From Stutzerimonas stutzeri (GTDB lineage: Bacteria > Pseudomonadota > Gammaproteobacteria > Pseudomonadales > Pseudomonadaceae), in the NCBI RefSeq assembly GCF_024448895.1, contig NZ_JAMOIC010000021.1, positions 1-64,000 of the forward strand: a DNA stretch of 64,000 nucleotides, in the 5' to 3' direction. The translations under genes and the position numbers were made by a program. Shown one piece after another: positions 1 through 8,863 of the stretch (positions are counted from its first letter, which is position 1; each line of letters opens with the position of its first letter). The notes under the pieces are model-generated. The model ran no database searches. It saw only the letters and a list, made by a program, of their open reading frames with translations, and was not told where the DNA came from.

Positions 1-42
1 GAGTGGGAATGATCTGCAAGCGGTTGTCGTGAAAGAGAACGA

Positions 43-69
43 AGCCCCGGTCGGTCCGGGGCTTTTTTT
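43..69 (+). terminator. Rho-independent terminator of a gene left of the window
   Basis: An 8-bp perfect stem (43-50 with 56-63, loop TCGGT) is followed by a run of seven T. It reads as a terminator on the plus strand, so a plus-strand gene probably ends just left of the window. It also lies just past the 3' end of the minus-strand DUF1206 gene. Confidence 0.75.
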
Positions 70-78
70 GACTGCTAA

Positions 79-921
79 CTAACTCATGACGGCAGCTGTA
101 TCGATGCGGCGCCAGATGGCTTCGGAGATGCTGTACAGGGCGAACGCGACCAGTCCGAGGCCCACCACCGACAACCAGAATGCACCGAACGGCAGGCTCT
201 GGAGTGCGTTTAGCGCATCTTCCAGCCCTGGTGGGTCAGTGGGTTCATACCGGGTGCCGCCGCTGAAGAGCATTCCAGCCACAATGAGGAATGCGACGCC
301 ACGTGCTATCAGGCCCGCGCGAGATACCGGGCGCACCCAGCGCATGACATCTTCAGAGGCATAGAAGTACTTTTCGAACTTGGCCTTCCACCCTTTGATG
401 ATATGAGCGATGCCTACGCCAAGTGGTATCAGCGCTACGGCATAGACCAGATAGTTCGAGTACTTCCAGCCGAGTAGGCCGGACAGAAAATCGCTACCGC
501 CACTCGAGCCTCCACTGCCGCCACCTGTTGACTCACCAATGGATGTGCCGAGCAAACCAAGGGTGAATAAGGCCAGCAGGCTGTAGGTAACCGCACCACC
601 CACTAGCCCGGCTCGAATTGCCAGGCCTTTCGCGTCGGTGCCGTGCCCCTCCGGATCGGTGATGGCTTGCGTGATTCGCCAGGCTGCGTAGGCCAGGAGG
701 CCGACAACCATGATCCAGAGCAAGACCGTACCGAAGGGTTGACTCAACAATTGCTGGATCGCGCCTTTGGTGCCCACGGTTTCGCCGCTGCCGATACCTG
801 CCATGAATGCGAACGCGCCGACAATGACGTAGACGATCCCTCGTGCGGCGTACCCGCTGCGTGCGAGCCAGGTGATTCCGCGGCTGACTTCGCCTTTGGC
901 GTGGGCTGCGGTGGTATGCAT
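79..921 (-). CDS. DUF1206 family integral membrane protein
   Basis: The 280-residue protein has about six hydrophobic segments arranged as three two-helix repeats, each starting with a conserved stretch of the type G-x2-ARG-x-VY/AF-x3-G (near residues 20, 100 and 205). This repeat layout is that of the DUF1206 family, whose function is unknown. A glycine/serine-rich linker sits near residues 130-145. The ATG start is preceded by a strong AGGAGG ribosome binding site. The gene stands alone and diverges from the multicopper oxidase gene with about 190 bp between them. Family assignment is firm; the role is not known. Confidence 0.8.
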   Translation of the reverse strand: MHTTAAHAKGEVSRGITWLARSGYAARGIVYVIVGAFAFMAGIGSGETVGTKGAIQQLLSQPFGTVLLWIMVVGLLAYAAWRITQAITDPEGHGTDAKGLAIRAGLVGGAVTYSLLALFTLGLLGTSIGESTGGGSGGSSGGSDFLSGLLGWKYSNYLVYAVALIPLGVGIAHIIKGWKAKFEKYFYASEDVMRWVRPVSRAGLIARGVAFLIVAGMLFSGGTRYEPTDPPGLEDALNALQSLPFGAFWLSVVGLGLVAFALYSISEAIWRRIDTAAVMS

Positions 922-1112
922 GGCGCCTCCTCTATGTGAATTGATGTCGTCGTAATAGACGCCTGATCAGACGCAAGGGTTCGCGGCAGGCGGTAATGAG
1001 GTGGGTGTTGATCAGCCTGAGGGCTGCGAGGCGGAGCGCGACGATGTAGCATGACGCAAATGCGAGCTATTCCAATCTGGCGCTAGCTCGCGCAGTTTTT
1101 GATGGGATCAAG

Positions 1113-2483
1113 ATGACTTTTACCCGTAGAAAGATGTTGGCCGGCATGGCTGGGCTCGTGGCGCTGGGCGTCGTCGGTGGAGGCGCGCGCTATTGGCTGG
1201 GTCGCCCCGCAGATCCCGTCACCCATGACTATGAATTGATTGCAGCGCCTGCGGACATCGAGCTGGTGGCTGGTGCCCGGACACCGGCCTGGTGCTACGG
1301 TGGTCAGGCGCCAGGGGTCGAACTACGCGCCCGGCAAGGCGACTGGCTCCGAGTGCGTTTCATCAATCATCTACCGCAACCCACCACCATTCATTGGCAT
1401 GGCATACGTCTGCCGTTGAACATGGATGGCGTGCCTTATGTGTCGCAGTTGCCTGTGATGCCAGGGGAGTCTTTCGATTACCTCTTCCAGGTGCACGATG
1501 CGGGCAGCTTCTGGTACCACCCGCACACGACCAGCGCCGAGCAGCTCGGGCGCGGCCTGGTAGGACCGTTGATTATCGAGGAGCGTGAGCCGAGCGGCTT
1601 TCGCCACGAGCGCACGCTGAGCCTCAAGAGCTGGCATGTCGACAAGCAGGGGGCCTTCACCGACTTTAGCGTGCCGCGTGAGGCTGCTCGAGGCGGCACG
1701 CCGGGGGTTCTGTCGACCGTCAATGGCGTCCATGCTCCGACCCTGGAGCTGCCGGCAGGTCAGGTGGTGCGCTTGCGCATCATCAATGTGACCAACACCC
1801 TTACATATCGGCTGAATCTGTCCGATGGCGAAGCGCGCATTTACGCGATAGATGGCCACCCGGTCGCGCCGCGTTCGCTTGGCAAGGAGTATTGGCTCGG
1901 CCCCGGCATGCGCATCGATCTGGCTCTCAAGGTCCCAGCTGCAGGCAAGAAAATATCCCTGCGTAACGGCCCGTTGCGTCTGGCGACGCTCGCCTCGGTA
2001 CCCTCTGTCGAAACCGAGGGTGACTGGCCGGCGCCCCTGCCCACCAATCCTGTCGCTGAACCTGACCTGCAGAAGGCCGAAACGCTGCGTTTCAATTTCG
2101 AATGGGCCGGCACGCTATCTGCCGATACGGGGCAGGGCGGTGTGTTCACATTCTGGCAAATCAACGGGCAGGCCTGGGACATCAACGACAAGACCTGTGC
2201 GGATCGGCCAATCGCCACGCTCAAGCGAGATGGTCACTACATTTTCGAACTGCGCAATCTCAGCCAGTACCAGCATCCGATTCACTTGCACGGCATGACC
2301 TTCAAGGTGATCTCGTCTAATCGCAAGCGGATCGACCCCTGGTTTACTGATACCTATCTGCTCGGCAAGAACGAGACTGCGCGAATTGCTCTGGTCGCGG
2401 ATAATCCCGGCGTGTGGATGTTCCATTGCCACGTCATCGATCATATGGAAACGGGCCTGATGGCGGCCATTGAAGTTGTTTGA
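1113..2483 (+). CDS. Tat-exported multicopper oxidase
   Basis: This 456-residue protein begins with a twin-arginine signal (RRKMLAG at residues 5-11, then a hydrophobic stretch), so it is expected to be exported folded to the periplasm. It carries all four copper motifs of the multicopper oxidase family: HWHG (94-97), WYHPH (134-138), HPIHLHG (388-394) and HCHVIDHMETGLM (438-450). The last places Met450 as the axial type 1 copper ligand. Three cupredoxin domains are expected. The family couples one-electron oxidation of metals (Cu, Fe, Mn) or phenols to reduction of oxygen to water. No methionine-rich insert typical of CueO is seen, and no copper efflux or chaperone gene is adjacent, so the substrate is open. 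tadA follows 23 bp downstream. Confidence 0.9.
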   Translation: MTFTRRKMLAGMAGLVALGVVGGGARYWLGRPADPVTHDYELIAAPADIELVAGARTPAWCYGGQAPGVELRARQGDWLRVRFINHLPQPTTIHWHGIRLPLNMDGVPYVSQLPVMPGESFDYLFQVHDAGSFWYHPHTTSAEQLGRGLVGPLIIEEREPSGFRHERTLSLKSWHVDKQGAFTDFSVPREAARGGTPGVLSTVNGVHAPTLELPAGQVVRLRIINVTNTLTYRLNLSDGEARIYAIDGHPVAPRSLGKEYWLGPGMRIDLALKVPAAGKKISLRNGPLRLATLASVPSVETEGDWPAPLPTNPVAEPDLQKAETLRFNFEWAGTLSADTGQGGVFTFWQINGQAWDINDKTCADRPIATLKRDGHYIFELRNLSQYQHPIHLHGMTFKVISSNRKRIDPWFTDTYLLGKNETARIALVADNPGVWMFHCHVIDHMETGLMAAIEVV

Positions 2484-2506
2484 AGAAGCGGCAGCTGGAC
2501 TGATAA

Positions 2507-3016
2507 ATGAAAAGACCGATGATCATCGACCGTTCTCATGATGAGTTCTTCATGCGTGAGGCGCTGGCGCTTGCTGCCCAGGGAGCACTGCTTGGCGAGG
2601 TGCCGGTAGGGGCGGTAGTCGTACAGGATGGCAAGGTCATCGGGCGTGGCTTCAATTGCCCGATTTCGAGCCATGATCCCAGCGCGCATGCGGAGATGGT
2701 GGCTATCCGCGATGCCGCAACGAGGCTGGAGAACTACCGGTTGCCGGGCATTACGCTCTACGTGACGCTCGAGCCCTGCAGCATGTGTGCGGGGCTAATC
2801 GTCCACTCTCGCATTCAGCGTGTAGTTTATGGCGCTACAGAGCCGAAGGCTGGTGTTGCGATCAGTCGCGGTGAGTTCTTTGCCCAGGATTTCCTCAATC
2901 ACCGCGTGCTGATTGAGGGCGGCCTATTGGCTGAAGCGTGCAGCGATGTGCTGAGTTCTTTCTTCCGAGAGCGTCGTCTGCGGGCTCGAGGCGGTGAGGC
3001 AGCGCAAAACTCTTAG
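2507..3016 (+). CDS. tadA: tRNA-specific adenosine deaminase TadA
   Basis: TadA deaminates adenosine 34 of tRNA-Arg(ACG) to inosine, widening decoding of arginine codons. The 169-residue protein has the cytidine/deoxycytidylate deaminase zinc site: HAE at 61-63 (His ligand and catalytic Glu) and PCSMC at 90-94 (Cys91 and Cys94 ligands). The PVGAVVV stretch near 33-39 and the C-terminal FFRERR are typical of TadA. The gene is essential in many bacteria. It follows the multicopper oxidase gene by 23 bp and converges on the ABC ATPase gene. Confidence 0.93.
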   Translation: MKRPMIIDRSHDEFFMREALALAAQGALLGEVPVGAVVVQDGKVIGRGFNCPISSHDPSAHAEMVAIRDAATRLENYRLPGITLYVTLEPCSMCAGLIVHSRIQRVVYGATEPKAGVAISRGEFFAQDFLNHRVLIEGGLLAEACSDVLSSFFRERRLRARGGEAAQNS

Positions 3017-3033
3017 CCCGTGCCGCCCGGGGA

Positions 3034-4139
<1,106 letters not shown>

Positions 4140-4143
<4 letters not shown>

Positions 4144-5060
4144 GCGTGGTGGTAGGCCGGCTCGACCAGAAACTCGAGCAACGCCTTTTGTACATGCAGA
4201 CGATTCTCTGCTTGCTGCCAGGCGACCGAACGCTTGTCGTCGAGCAGGTCGTGGCTGATTTCTTCACCGCGGTGTGCGGGCAGGCAGTGCATGAACAGCA
4301 CGTCTTCTGCGGCAGCGTCGAGTAGAGCGCGATCGACCTGGTAAGGACGGAAGGTGGCGATACGCGCCGCTACTTCGTCTTCCTGACCCATCGAGGCCCA
4401 TACATCGGTGCTGACCAGATGAGCACCGCTCACGGCCTCTCGCGGATCCCGGAAGACCTGCACCCGGTCGCCGGCCTGCGCCAACAGCTGGCCCTTAGGC
4501 TCGTACCCTTCAGGGCAGGCAATTCGCAGCTGGAAATCGAACTGAAGCGCAGCTTCCATGTAAGAGTTGCACATATTGTTGCCGTCACCGACCCAGGCCA
4601 CGGTCTTGCCTGCAATGTTGCCGCGTAGCTCATGGAAGGTTTGCATGTCCGCCATGAGCTGGCAGGGGTGGAGATCGTCTGACAGGCCGTTGATTACCGG
4701 AACCGCAGAGTTCGCCGCAAACTCGGTCAGCGTCGAATGAGCGAAGGTGCGGATCATGATTGCATCGAGCATGCTCGACATGACGATGGCCGAATCGCTG
4801 ATCGGCTCACCGCGCCCCAGTTGCGTATCGCGGGGAGAAAGAAAGATTGCCTGGCCGCCGAGCTGGATCATTCCTGCCTCGAATGACAGGCGAGTCCGGG
4901 TCGAGGCCTTTTCGAAGATCATCCCCAGAACACGGTTTTTCAGCGGCTCGAACAGAATGCCGCGCTCGCGCAGATCCTTCAGCTCGATGCCGCGACGGAC
5001 CAGGCTGATTAGCTCCTGGGGCGTGCAATCCATCAGTGAGAGAAAGTGCCTTGCGCTCAT
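4140..5060 (-). CDS. argF: Ornithine carbamoyltransferase, anabolic (ArgF)
   Basis: ArgF makes citrulline from ornithine and carbamoyl phosphate in arginine biosynthesis. The 306-residue protein shows the carbamoyl phosphate site STRTR (53-57), the HPCQLMAD motif in the middle, and the ornithine-binding HCLPAHRG near the C-terminus. The frame stays open for 80 more codons upstream, but the ATG at 5060 is chosen because an AGGTAG ribosome binding site precedes it and homologues start with MSARHFLS. Three 21-bp-spaced ArgR-like half sites lie upstream at 5100-5147. The gene is coupled to the downstream ABC ATPase gene. Confidence 0.95.
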
Positions 5061-5099
5061 ATCAACTACCTTTATTGCCGCAGTCGAGGCCGGGGGTTT

Positions 5100-5147
5100 T
5101 CGACAGGAAAAGAGGGGCCTGCGACAGGGGTCGCATATAGAGCGACG
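5100..5147 (-). promoter_or_regulatory. Putative ArgR operator upstream of argF
   Basis: Read on the minus strand, three hexamers resembling the Pseudomonas ArgR half site TGTCGC stand in the same orientation exactly 21 bp apart: 5147-5142 (CGTCGC), 5126-5121 (TGTCGC) and 5105-5100 (TGTCGA). As I recall it, the P. aeruginosa ArgR half site has a 21-bp period with direct repeats. The AA dinucleotide that normally follows eight bases later is missing, which lowers confidence. The sites sit 40-87 bp upstream of the argF start, where a repressor would act. Confidence 0.5.
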
Positions 5148-5253
5148 AAACGGGAAAGGCGCGATCTTATCCAGAAAGTCTTGGCCGGCGCAAATCGGCC
5201 TCGGCGTGCCATAAATCGGCGCTACAGAGGGGCAGCGCTCAGTGTCGGAATAT

Positions 5254-5280
5254 AAAAGCCGAGTCCTCGACTCGGCTTTT
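5254..5280. terminator. Perfect 12-bp hairpin between divergent argF and grxD
   Basis: Arms 5254-5265 and 5269-5280 pair perfectly around a 3-nt loop, with four A on the left side and four T on the right, giving a terminator-like structure in both directions. It is unusual because both flanking genes point away from it. A TACAAT sequence at 5296-5301 could be the -10 element for grxD. The hairpin may end a short leftward or rightward transcript, act as an attenuator, or be the remnant of a lost gene. Confidence 0.6.
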
Positions 5281-5332
5281 AAAGCGGTGTTCCTGTACAA
5301 TGCGCCGCAACCGAGACTAGCCGAGGTGCCCC

Positions 5333-5659
5333 ATGGATATCATCGAAACCATCAAAGAGCAGATCGAAAAGAATCCGGTGCTGCTTTATATGAAAGGCTC
5401 GCCCAATGCTCCGCAGTGCGGCTTTTCGGCCCGCGCTACCCAGGCGATCATGGGCTGCGGCGAAAAATTCGCCTATGTCGACATCCTGCAGAATCCTGAA
5501 ATCCGTACCAACCTGCCCAAGTATGCCAACTGGCCGACGTTCCCCCAGCTCTGGGTTGATGGTGAACTGGTAGGCGGCAGCGACATCATTCTCGAGATGT
5601 TCGAGAAAGGTGAGTTGCAACCGCTGATCAAGCAGGCCGTGCAGAAAGCCGGCGCCTGA
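5333..5659 (+). CDS. grxD: Monothiol glutaredoxin Grx4/GrxD
   Basis: A 108-residue protein with the CGFS active site at 29-32 in the context PQCGFS, the hallmark of class II monothiol glutaredoxins. These bind a 2Fe-2S cluster with glutathione and hand it on in iron-sulfur protein assembly and iron homeostasis. The WPTFPQLW and GGSDI motifs, which form the glutathione site, are present. The ATG follows a CGAGGTG ribosome binding site. A strong terminator follows. The next genes (bfr, bfd) are also iron genes but lie on the other strand. Confidence 0.95.
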   Translation: MDIIETIKEQIEKNPVLLYMKGSPNAPQCGFSARATQAIMGCGEKFAYVDILQNPEIRTNLPKYANWPTFPQLWVDGELVGGSDIILEMFEKGELQPLIKQAVQKAGA

Positions 5660-5710
5660 TTGCGTTGATCTGAAAGCCCGCTGGTGCGGGTTGATTAAGA
5701 TGGTCGCCGA

Positions 5711-5752
5711 CACCCTGCGAAAGGCTTGCTTTCGCAGGGTGTTTTTGTTTTG
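5711..5752 (+). terminator. Rho-independent terminator of grxD
   Basis: A 13-bp perfect stem (5711-5723 with 5729-5741, 5-nt loop) is followed by a T-rich tract to 5752. It lies 52 bp after the grxD stop. Confidence 0.9.
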
Positions 5753-5861
5753 GATGCCCGCTGAACGGCCTTGCCGTTGGGCGTACCCTGAAAAGCCTTA
5801 GCTATTTGGCGATCTATATCGCCAGTGAGTAGTTGGGTTTGGCCGTAGTGTTTTACAGCAC

Positions 5862-5890
5862 AAAAAAAGGGAGCCTAGGCTCCCGTTTTT
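5862..5890 (-). terminator. Rho-independent terminator of bfr
   Basis: The perfect 16-bp palindrome GGGAGCCTAGGCTCCC (5869-5884) is flanked by seven A on the left, giving a T run for minus-strand transcription, and by GTTTTT on the right. It lies 12 bp past the bfr stop and could stop transcription from either side. Confidence 0.88.
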
Positions 5891-5901
5891 AGCATCAATC
5901 C

Positions 5902-6372
5902 TTATTCATCCATCTGCGATTGCAGATAATTCTCCATCCCGACCTTATCGATCAGGCTCAGCTGGGTCTCCAGCCAGTCGATGTGTTCTTCTTCGGACTC
6001 AAGAATCTCTTCGAGCATTTCACGCGTACCGTAGTCGCCAATGCTTTCACAGTAGGCAATCGCAACTTTCAGGTCCTGCATGCCGCCCTGTTCCAGCTTC
6101 AGATCGCAATCGAGCATTTCGCGCGTATTCTCGCCAATCAGCAGCTTGCCGAGGTCCTGCAGATTGGGCAGACCTTCGAGAAAGAGGATGCGCTTGATCA
6201 ACTTGTCCGCATGCTTCATCTCATCGATGGATTCTTTGTACTCGTGCTTGCCAAGCTTGCCGAGACCCCAATCTTCGTACATGCGCGCATGCAAGAAGTA
6301 CTGGTTGATGGCGACCAGTTCATTGCCAAGGATCTTGTTGAGATGCTGAATAACTAGCTTGTCGCCTTTCAT
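5902..6372 (-). CDS. bfr: Bacterioferritin
   Basis: A 156-residue, 24-mer-forming iron storage protein. All ferroxidase ligands are in place (Glu18, Glu51, His54, Glu94, Glu127, His130), and Met52, the haem ligand at the subunit interface, is present, so this is a haem-binding catalytic subunit of the BfrB kind. It oxidises and stores iron as ferric mineral in the cytoplasm. The gene lies downstream of bfd on the same strand with a terminator between them, so it probably has its own promoter; an inverted repeat at 6422-6448 lies in that promoter region. Confidence 0.96.
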   Translation of the reverse strand: MKGDKLVIQHLNKILGNELVAINQYFLHARMYEDWGLGKLGKHEYKESIDEMKHADKLIKRILFLEGLPNLQDLGKLLIGENTREMLDCDLKLEQGGMQDLKVAIAYCESIGDYGTREMLEEILESEEEHIDWLETQLSLIDKVGMENYLQSQMDE

Positions 6373-6421
6373 GTCATTGCCCTGCGTCGAATCGAGTTCG
6401 TAATGGGCGCAGTCTGGCCAC

Positions 6422-6448
6422 GACTTAGGTCTCTGTCAAACCTAAGTC
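6422..6448. repeat. 9-bp inverted repeat upstream of bfr
   Basis: GACTTAGGT (6422-6430) and ACCTAAGTC (6440-6448) form a perfect inverted repeat with a 9-nt spacer, 50-76 bp upstream of the bfr start. There is no T tract, so it looks more like an operator than a terminator. It does not resemble a Fur box; the binding protein is unknown. Confidence 0.45.
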
Positions 6449-6525
6449 CTTGAATATAAAAGGGTAAACCGGAATAAGAATAAGTCTGTTCCGCGACTTG
6501 CCGGCAAGGCCTTGATTTGCGGGCA

Positions 6526-6553
6526 GAAAAAAGCCGGGCAAGTGCCCGGCTTT
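6526..6553 (-). terminator. Rho-independent terminator of bfd
   Basis: The GC-rich arms (6530-6540 with 6543-6553) pair perfectly, and the A run at 6526-6532 gives a T tract for minus-strand transcription. It lies 14 bp after the bfd stop and separates bfd from bfr. Confidence 0.88.
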
Positions 6554-6567
6554 CGCAAAACTATTTA

Positions 6568-6786
6568 TCAGGCTGGCGCGAAACCCGCTGGGTAAGCGAG
6601 GGCGGCATTGGCGCCTTGTAGATCGCTCAAGGTCTCGCGAACAACCTGCTTGGCTACGCAGGCGCATTTTCCGCACTGGGTGGCCACGCCTGTAGTCTCG
6701 CGAACTTCGCGATAGCTGCAGCAACCTTCGTAAATGGCATCACGAATCTGGCCGTCGGTCACACCTTGGCAGAGGCACACGTACAT
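6568..6786 (-). CDS. bfd: Bacterioferritin-associated ferredoxin
   Basis: A 72-residue 2Fe-2S protein with cysteine ligands Cys4, Cys6, Cys38 and Cys41 in the arrangement CxC ... CxxC of the BFD-like fold. Bfd docks on bacterioferritin and passes electrons through the haem to the mineral core, releasing ferrous iron during iron starvation. Length and motif match the family. A Fur box lies 44-62 bp upstream, in line with the low-iron induction known for bfd in Pseudomonas. Confidence 0.95.
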   Translation of the reverse strand: MYVCLCQGVTDGQIRDAIYEGCCSYREVRETTGVATQCGKCACVAKQVVRETLSDLQGANAALAYPAGFAPA

Positions 6787-6829
6787 TAGAAAACTACCCG
6801 TTGGGTCTGCGAATGAAACAGATGCTAAA

Positions 6830-6848
6830 TATAATGAGAATGATTGTC
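6830..6848 (-). promoter_or_regulatory. Fur box upstream of bfd
   Basis: The 19 bases TATAATGAGAATGATTGTC match the Fur consensus GATAATGATAATCATTATC at 15 of 19 positions. The site lies 44-62 bp upstream of the bfd start, where it would cover the promoter. The region is shared with the divergent YaeQ gene, but the placement fits bfd. Confidence 0.8.
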
Positions 6849-6945
6849 AAAGCTCGCTCGTCGGTTTCTGCGAGAAACGGTAACGAGGCCTGTTTGCCAT
6901 TACCGATGGGGTAAACTGCCCACCCATTTTCCAACGGGAGCCGTC

Positions 6946-7488
6946 ATGGCCCTCCAAGCCACGCCCTATAAGGTTGAAATCAATCTCACCGATCTCGATC
7001 GTCATGTTTATCAGGATCTGCGCTTCACCGTGGCCCGTCATCCATCCGAGACTGAAGAACGGATGGTCGCGCGGCTGATCGCCTACATACTCTGGTATGG
7101 CGAGCAGTTGGCATTTGGCCGCGGTCTGTCGGACGTCGATGAGCCGGCGTTGTGGGAGAAGAGTCTGGACGATCGTGTGCTGCACTGGATCGAAGTGGGC
7201 CAGCCGGATGCTGAGCGGATTACCTGGTGTTCGCGCCGTGCCGAGCGTTTCAGTCTGGTGGCCTACGGCAACCTTCGCGTCTGGCAGACGAAGGTGCTCG
7301 ACAGCGTGCGCAGTCTCAAGAAGATCAATGTTGTCGGCGTTGGGCAGGAAGCGCTGGAGACCGTGGCTCGAGACTTGCCGCGCTCGATCAACTGGAGCGT
7401 GATGGTCAGCGAGGGCGCACTGTTCATCACCGACGAGCGCGGTCAGCACGAAGTGCCACTGGAGTGGCTGATCGGCGAGCGCGGCTAA
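6946..7488 (+). CDS. yaeQ: YaeQ family protein
   Basis: A 180-residue soluble protein with the sequence pattern of the YaeQ family (N-terminal Y-K-x-E-I-N-L-T-D-L-D-R, then LIAYILWYGEQLAFGRGLSDVDEPALWEK in the middle part). YaeQ has a fold related to PD-(D/E)XK nucleases, but its biochemical role is not settled. The frame is open upstream to 6844, but the ATG at 6946 (after ACGGGAGCC) is the start used by homologues and avoids the Fur box. It stands alone. Confidence 0.88.
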   Translation: MALQATPYKVEINLTDLDRHVYQDLRFTVARHPSETEERMVARLIAYILWYGEQLAFGRGLSDVDEPALWEKSLDDRVLHWIEVGQPDAERITWCSRRAERFSLVAYGNLRVWQTKVLDSVRSLKKINVVGVGQEALETVARDLPRSINWSVMVSEGALFITDERGQHEVPLEWLIGERG

Positions 7489-7506
7489 GCGCTCAGCGAT
7501 GGTAAA

Positions 7507-7535
7507 GGAGGGCGCCAAGGCCCTCCGCTGTTTGT
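7507..7535 (+). terminator. Terminator between yaeQ and the pxp operon
   Basis: Arms GGAGGGC (7507-7513) and GCCCTCC (7520-7526) with a 6-nt loop lie 18 bp after the yaeQ stop, followed by a weak T-rich stretch. Convergent genes meet here. Confidence 0.6.
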
Positions 7536-7536
7536 G

Positions 7537-8754
7537 TCAGGACTGCCAGAACTGTACGAACGCGTTGAACGACATCACCACGCCCACCGCTGTGGCCACC
7601 ATGGCCAACAGGCCGAACACCAGCATCCAGGTCGGGTGACGGTACTCATTACCGACGATGCTCGGCTTCTTGGCCGCCCAGAGAATGCAGGCCAGCGCAA
7701 GCGGCAGTACCAGCGCGTTGAGCGTTCCGGCCACGACCAGCACCTTTACCGGTTGCCCCACCAGACTGTAGATCAGCGTCGAGCAGGCGATGAAAGCGAT
7801 GACCACCCGCTGATTGTGGCGCTGGATGCTTTCATGCAGTGAATACATGAAGCTCACGCTGGTGTAGGCAGCGCCGATCACTGAAGACACCGAAGCGGCC
7901 AGCAACACGATGCCGAACATCTTGTAGCCGATATTGCCCATGGAGTGCGAGAACACCGACGCTGCCGGATTGGCTGGGTCCAGGCTCAAGCCTTGGCTGA
8001 CGACCCCGAGCGCGGCGAGGAAAAGGCAGATGCGCACCACGCCAGTGGTGGCAATACCGATCACCGCTGCGCGTGTTACCACGCCAACATTCTGTACGCC
8101 GGTGATCCCCGCTTCGACCAGTCGATGCCCGCCGGAAAAGGAGATGTAGCCGCCTACCGTTCCGCCGACCAGCGTCACGATCGGGAGCAGCAGAATCAGT
8201 GGATCGTCCGGATTGAAGCTGCGGCTGACCGCCTCCATCAGCGGTGGGCTGGATTGCAGCATGGCGTAGCCGATCATGCACAGCATCACCAGGCCAAGGA
8301 CTTGCATTACCGAGTCCATCACGCCCTTGGCGTTGCGCAGCAAGAAGATGCCGATGATCAGCACGGCGGCGATCAACGAGCCGATCACCGGAGGCACTCC
8401 GAAAATCACGTTCATTGCCAGGCCGGCGCCACCGATATTGCCGATATTGAAGGCAATGCCGCCGAGGACGATGAACGCGGAGATCAGGTGGCCCATGCCG
8501 GGAATCACCCGGTTTGCCACATCCTGGCCGCGCAGGTTTGCCACGGTAATGACTCGCCAGATATTGAGCTGAGCGCCGATGTCGATTAGTAGCGATATGA
8601 CGATGGCGAAAGCGAAGCTCGCCAGGTACTTCTCGGTAAACAGAGATGTCTGGGTCAGAAAAGCCGGGCCGATCGACGACGTCGCCATGATGAAGATGGC
8701 GCCGCGCAGGACGTTGCGTTGTGACGCTGGAGTAGCACTGGGGGTGGAGTGCAT
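7537..8754 (-). CDS. NRAMP-related transporter of the 5-oxoproline operon
   Basis: A 405-residue polytopic membrane protein (about 11 helices) of the NRAMP superfamily, similar to B. subtilis YcsG, which sits in the equivalent kip/pxp operon. The first helix keeps a GPAFL stretch (residues 29-33), but the canonical metal-binding DPGN is absent; TEKY appears nearby. The helix 6 MPH motif is replaced by a SFSGGHRLVE stretch. Metal transport is therefore unlikely, and an organic substrate such as 5-oxoproline is an inference from context. A good ribosome binding site (AAAAAAGGT) precedes the ATG. It is the last gene of the operon, 109 bp after the DUF1445 gene. Confidence 0.82.
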   Translation of the reverse strand: MHSTPSATPASQRNVLRGAIFIMATSSIGPAFLTQTSLFTEKYLASFAFAIVISLLIDIGAQLNIWRVITVANLRGQDVANRVIPGMGHLISAFIVLGGIAFNIGNIGGAGLAMNVIFGVPPVIGSLIAAVLIIGIFLLRNAKGVMDSVMQVLGLVMLCMIGYAMLQSSPPLMEAVSRSFNPDDPLILLLPIVTLVGGTVGGYISFSGGHRLVEAGITGVQNVGVVTRAAVIGIATTGVVRICLFLAALGVVSQGLSLDPANPAASVFSHSMGNIGYKMFGIVLLAASVSSVIGAAYTSVSFMYSLHESIQRHNQRVVIAFIACSTLIYSLVGQPVKVLVVAGTLNALVLPLALACILWAAKKPSIVGNEYRHPTWMLVFGLLAMVATAVGVVMSFNAFVQFWQS

Positions 8755-8863
8755 CGGGATACCTTTTTTCTTGATGTTGGGGCAGGTAGGGAATGCAGCC
8801 GGGTGCGAGCCGGACTCTCGATGTAATTTTTGTTATGAGGTGCCGCGAGATCGATATGAATGG

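Noticed and set aside
5061-5300. An 80-codon N-terminal extension of ArgF
   Set aside because: It lacks similarity to ArgF, covers the operator-like repeats and the hairpin, and a good ribosome binding site precedes the internal ATG.
7537-8754. Annotation of the pxp-operon transporter as a manganese transporter
   Set aside because: The DPGN and MPH metal-binding motifs of NRAMP proteins are missing.
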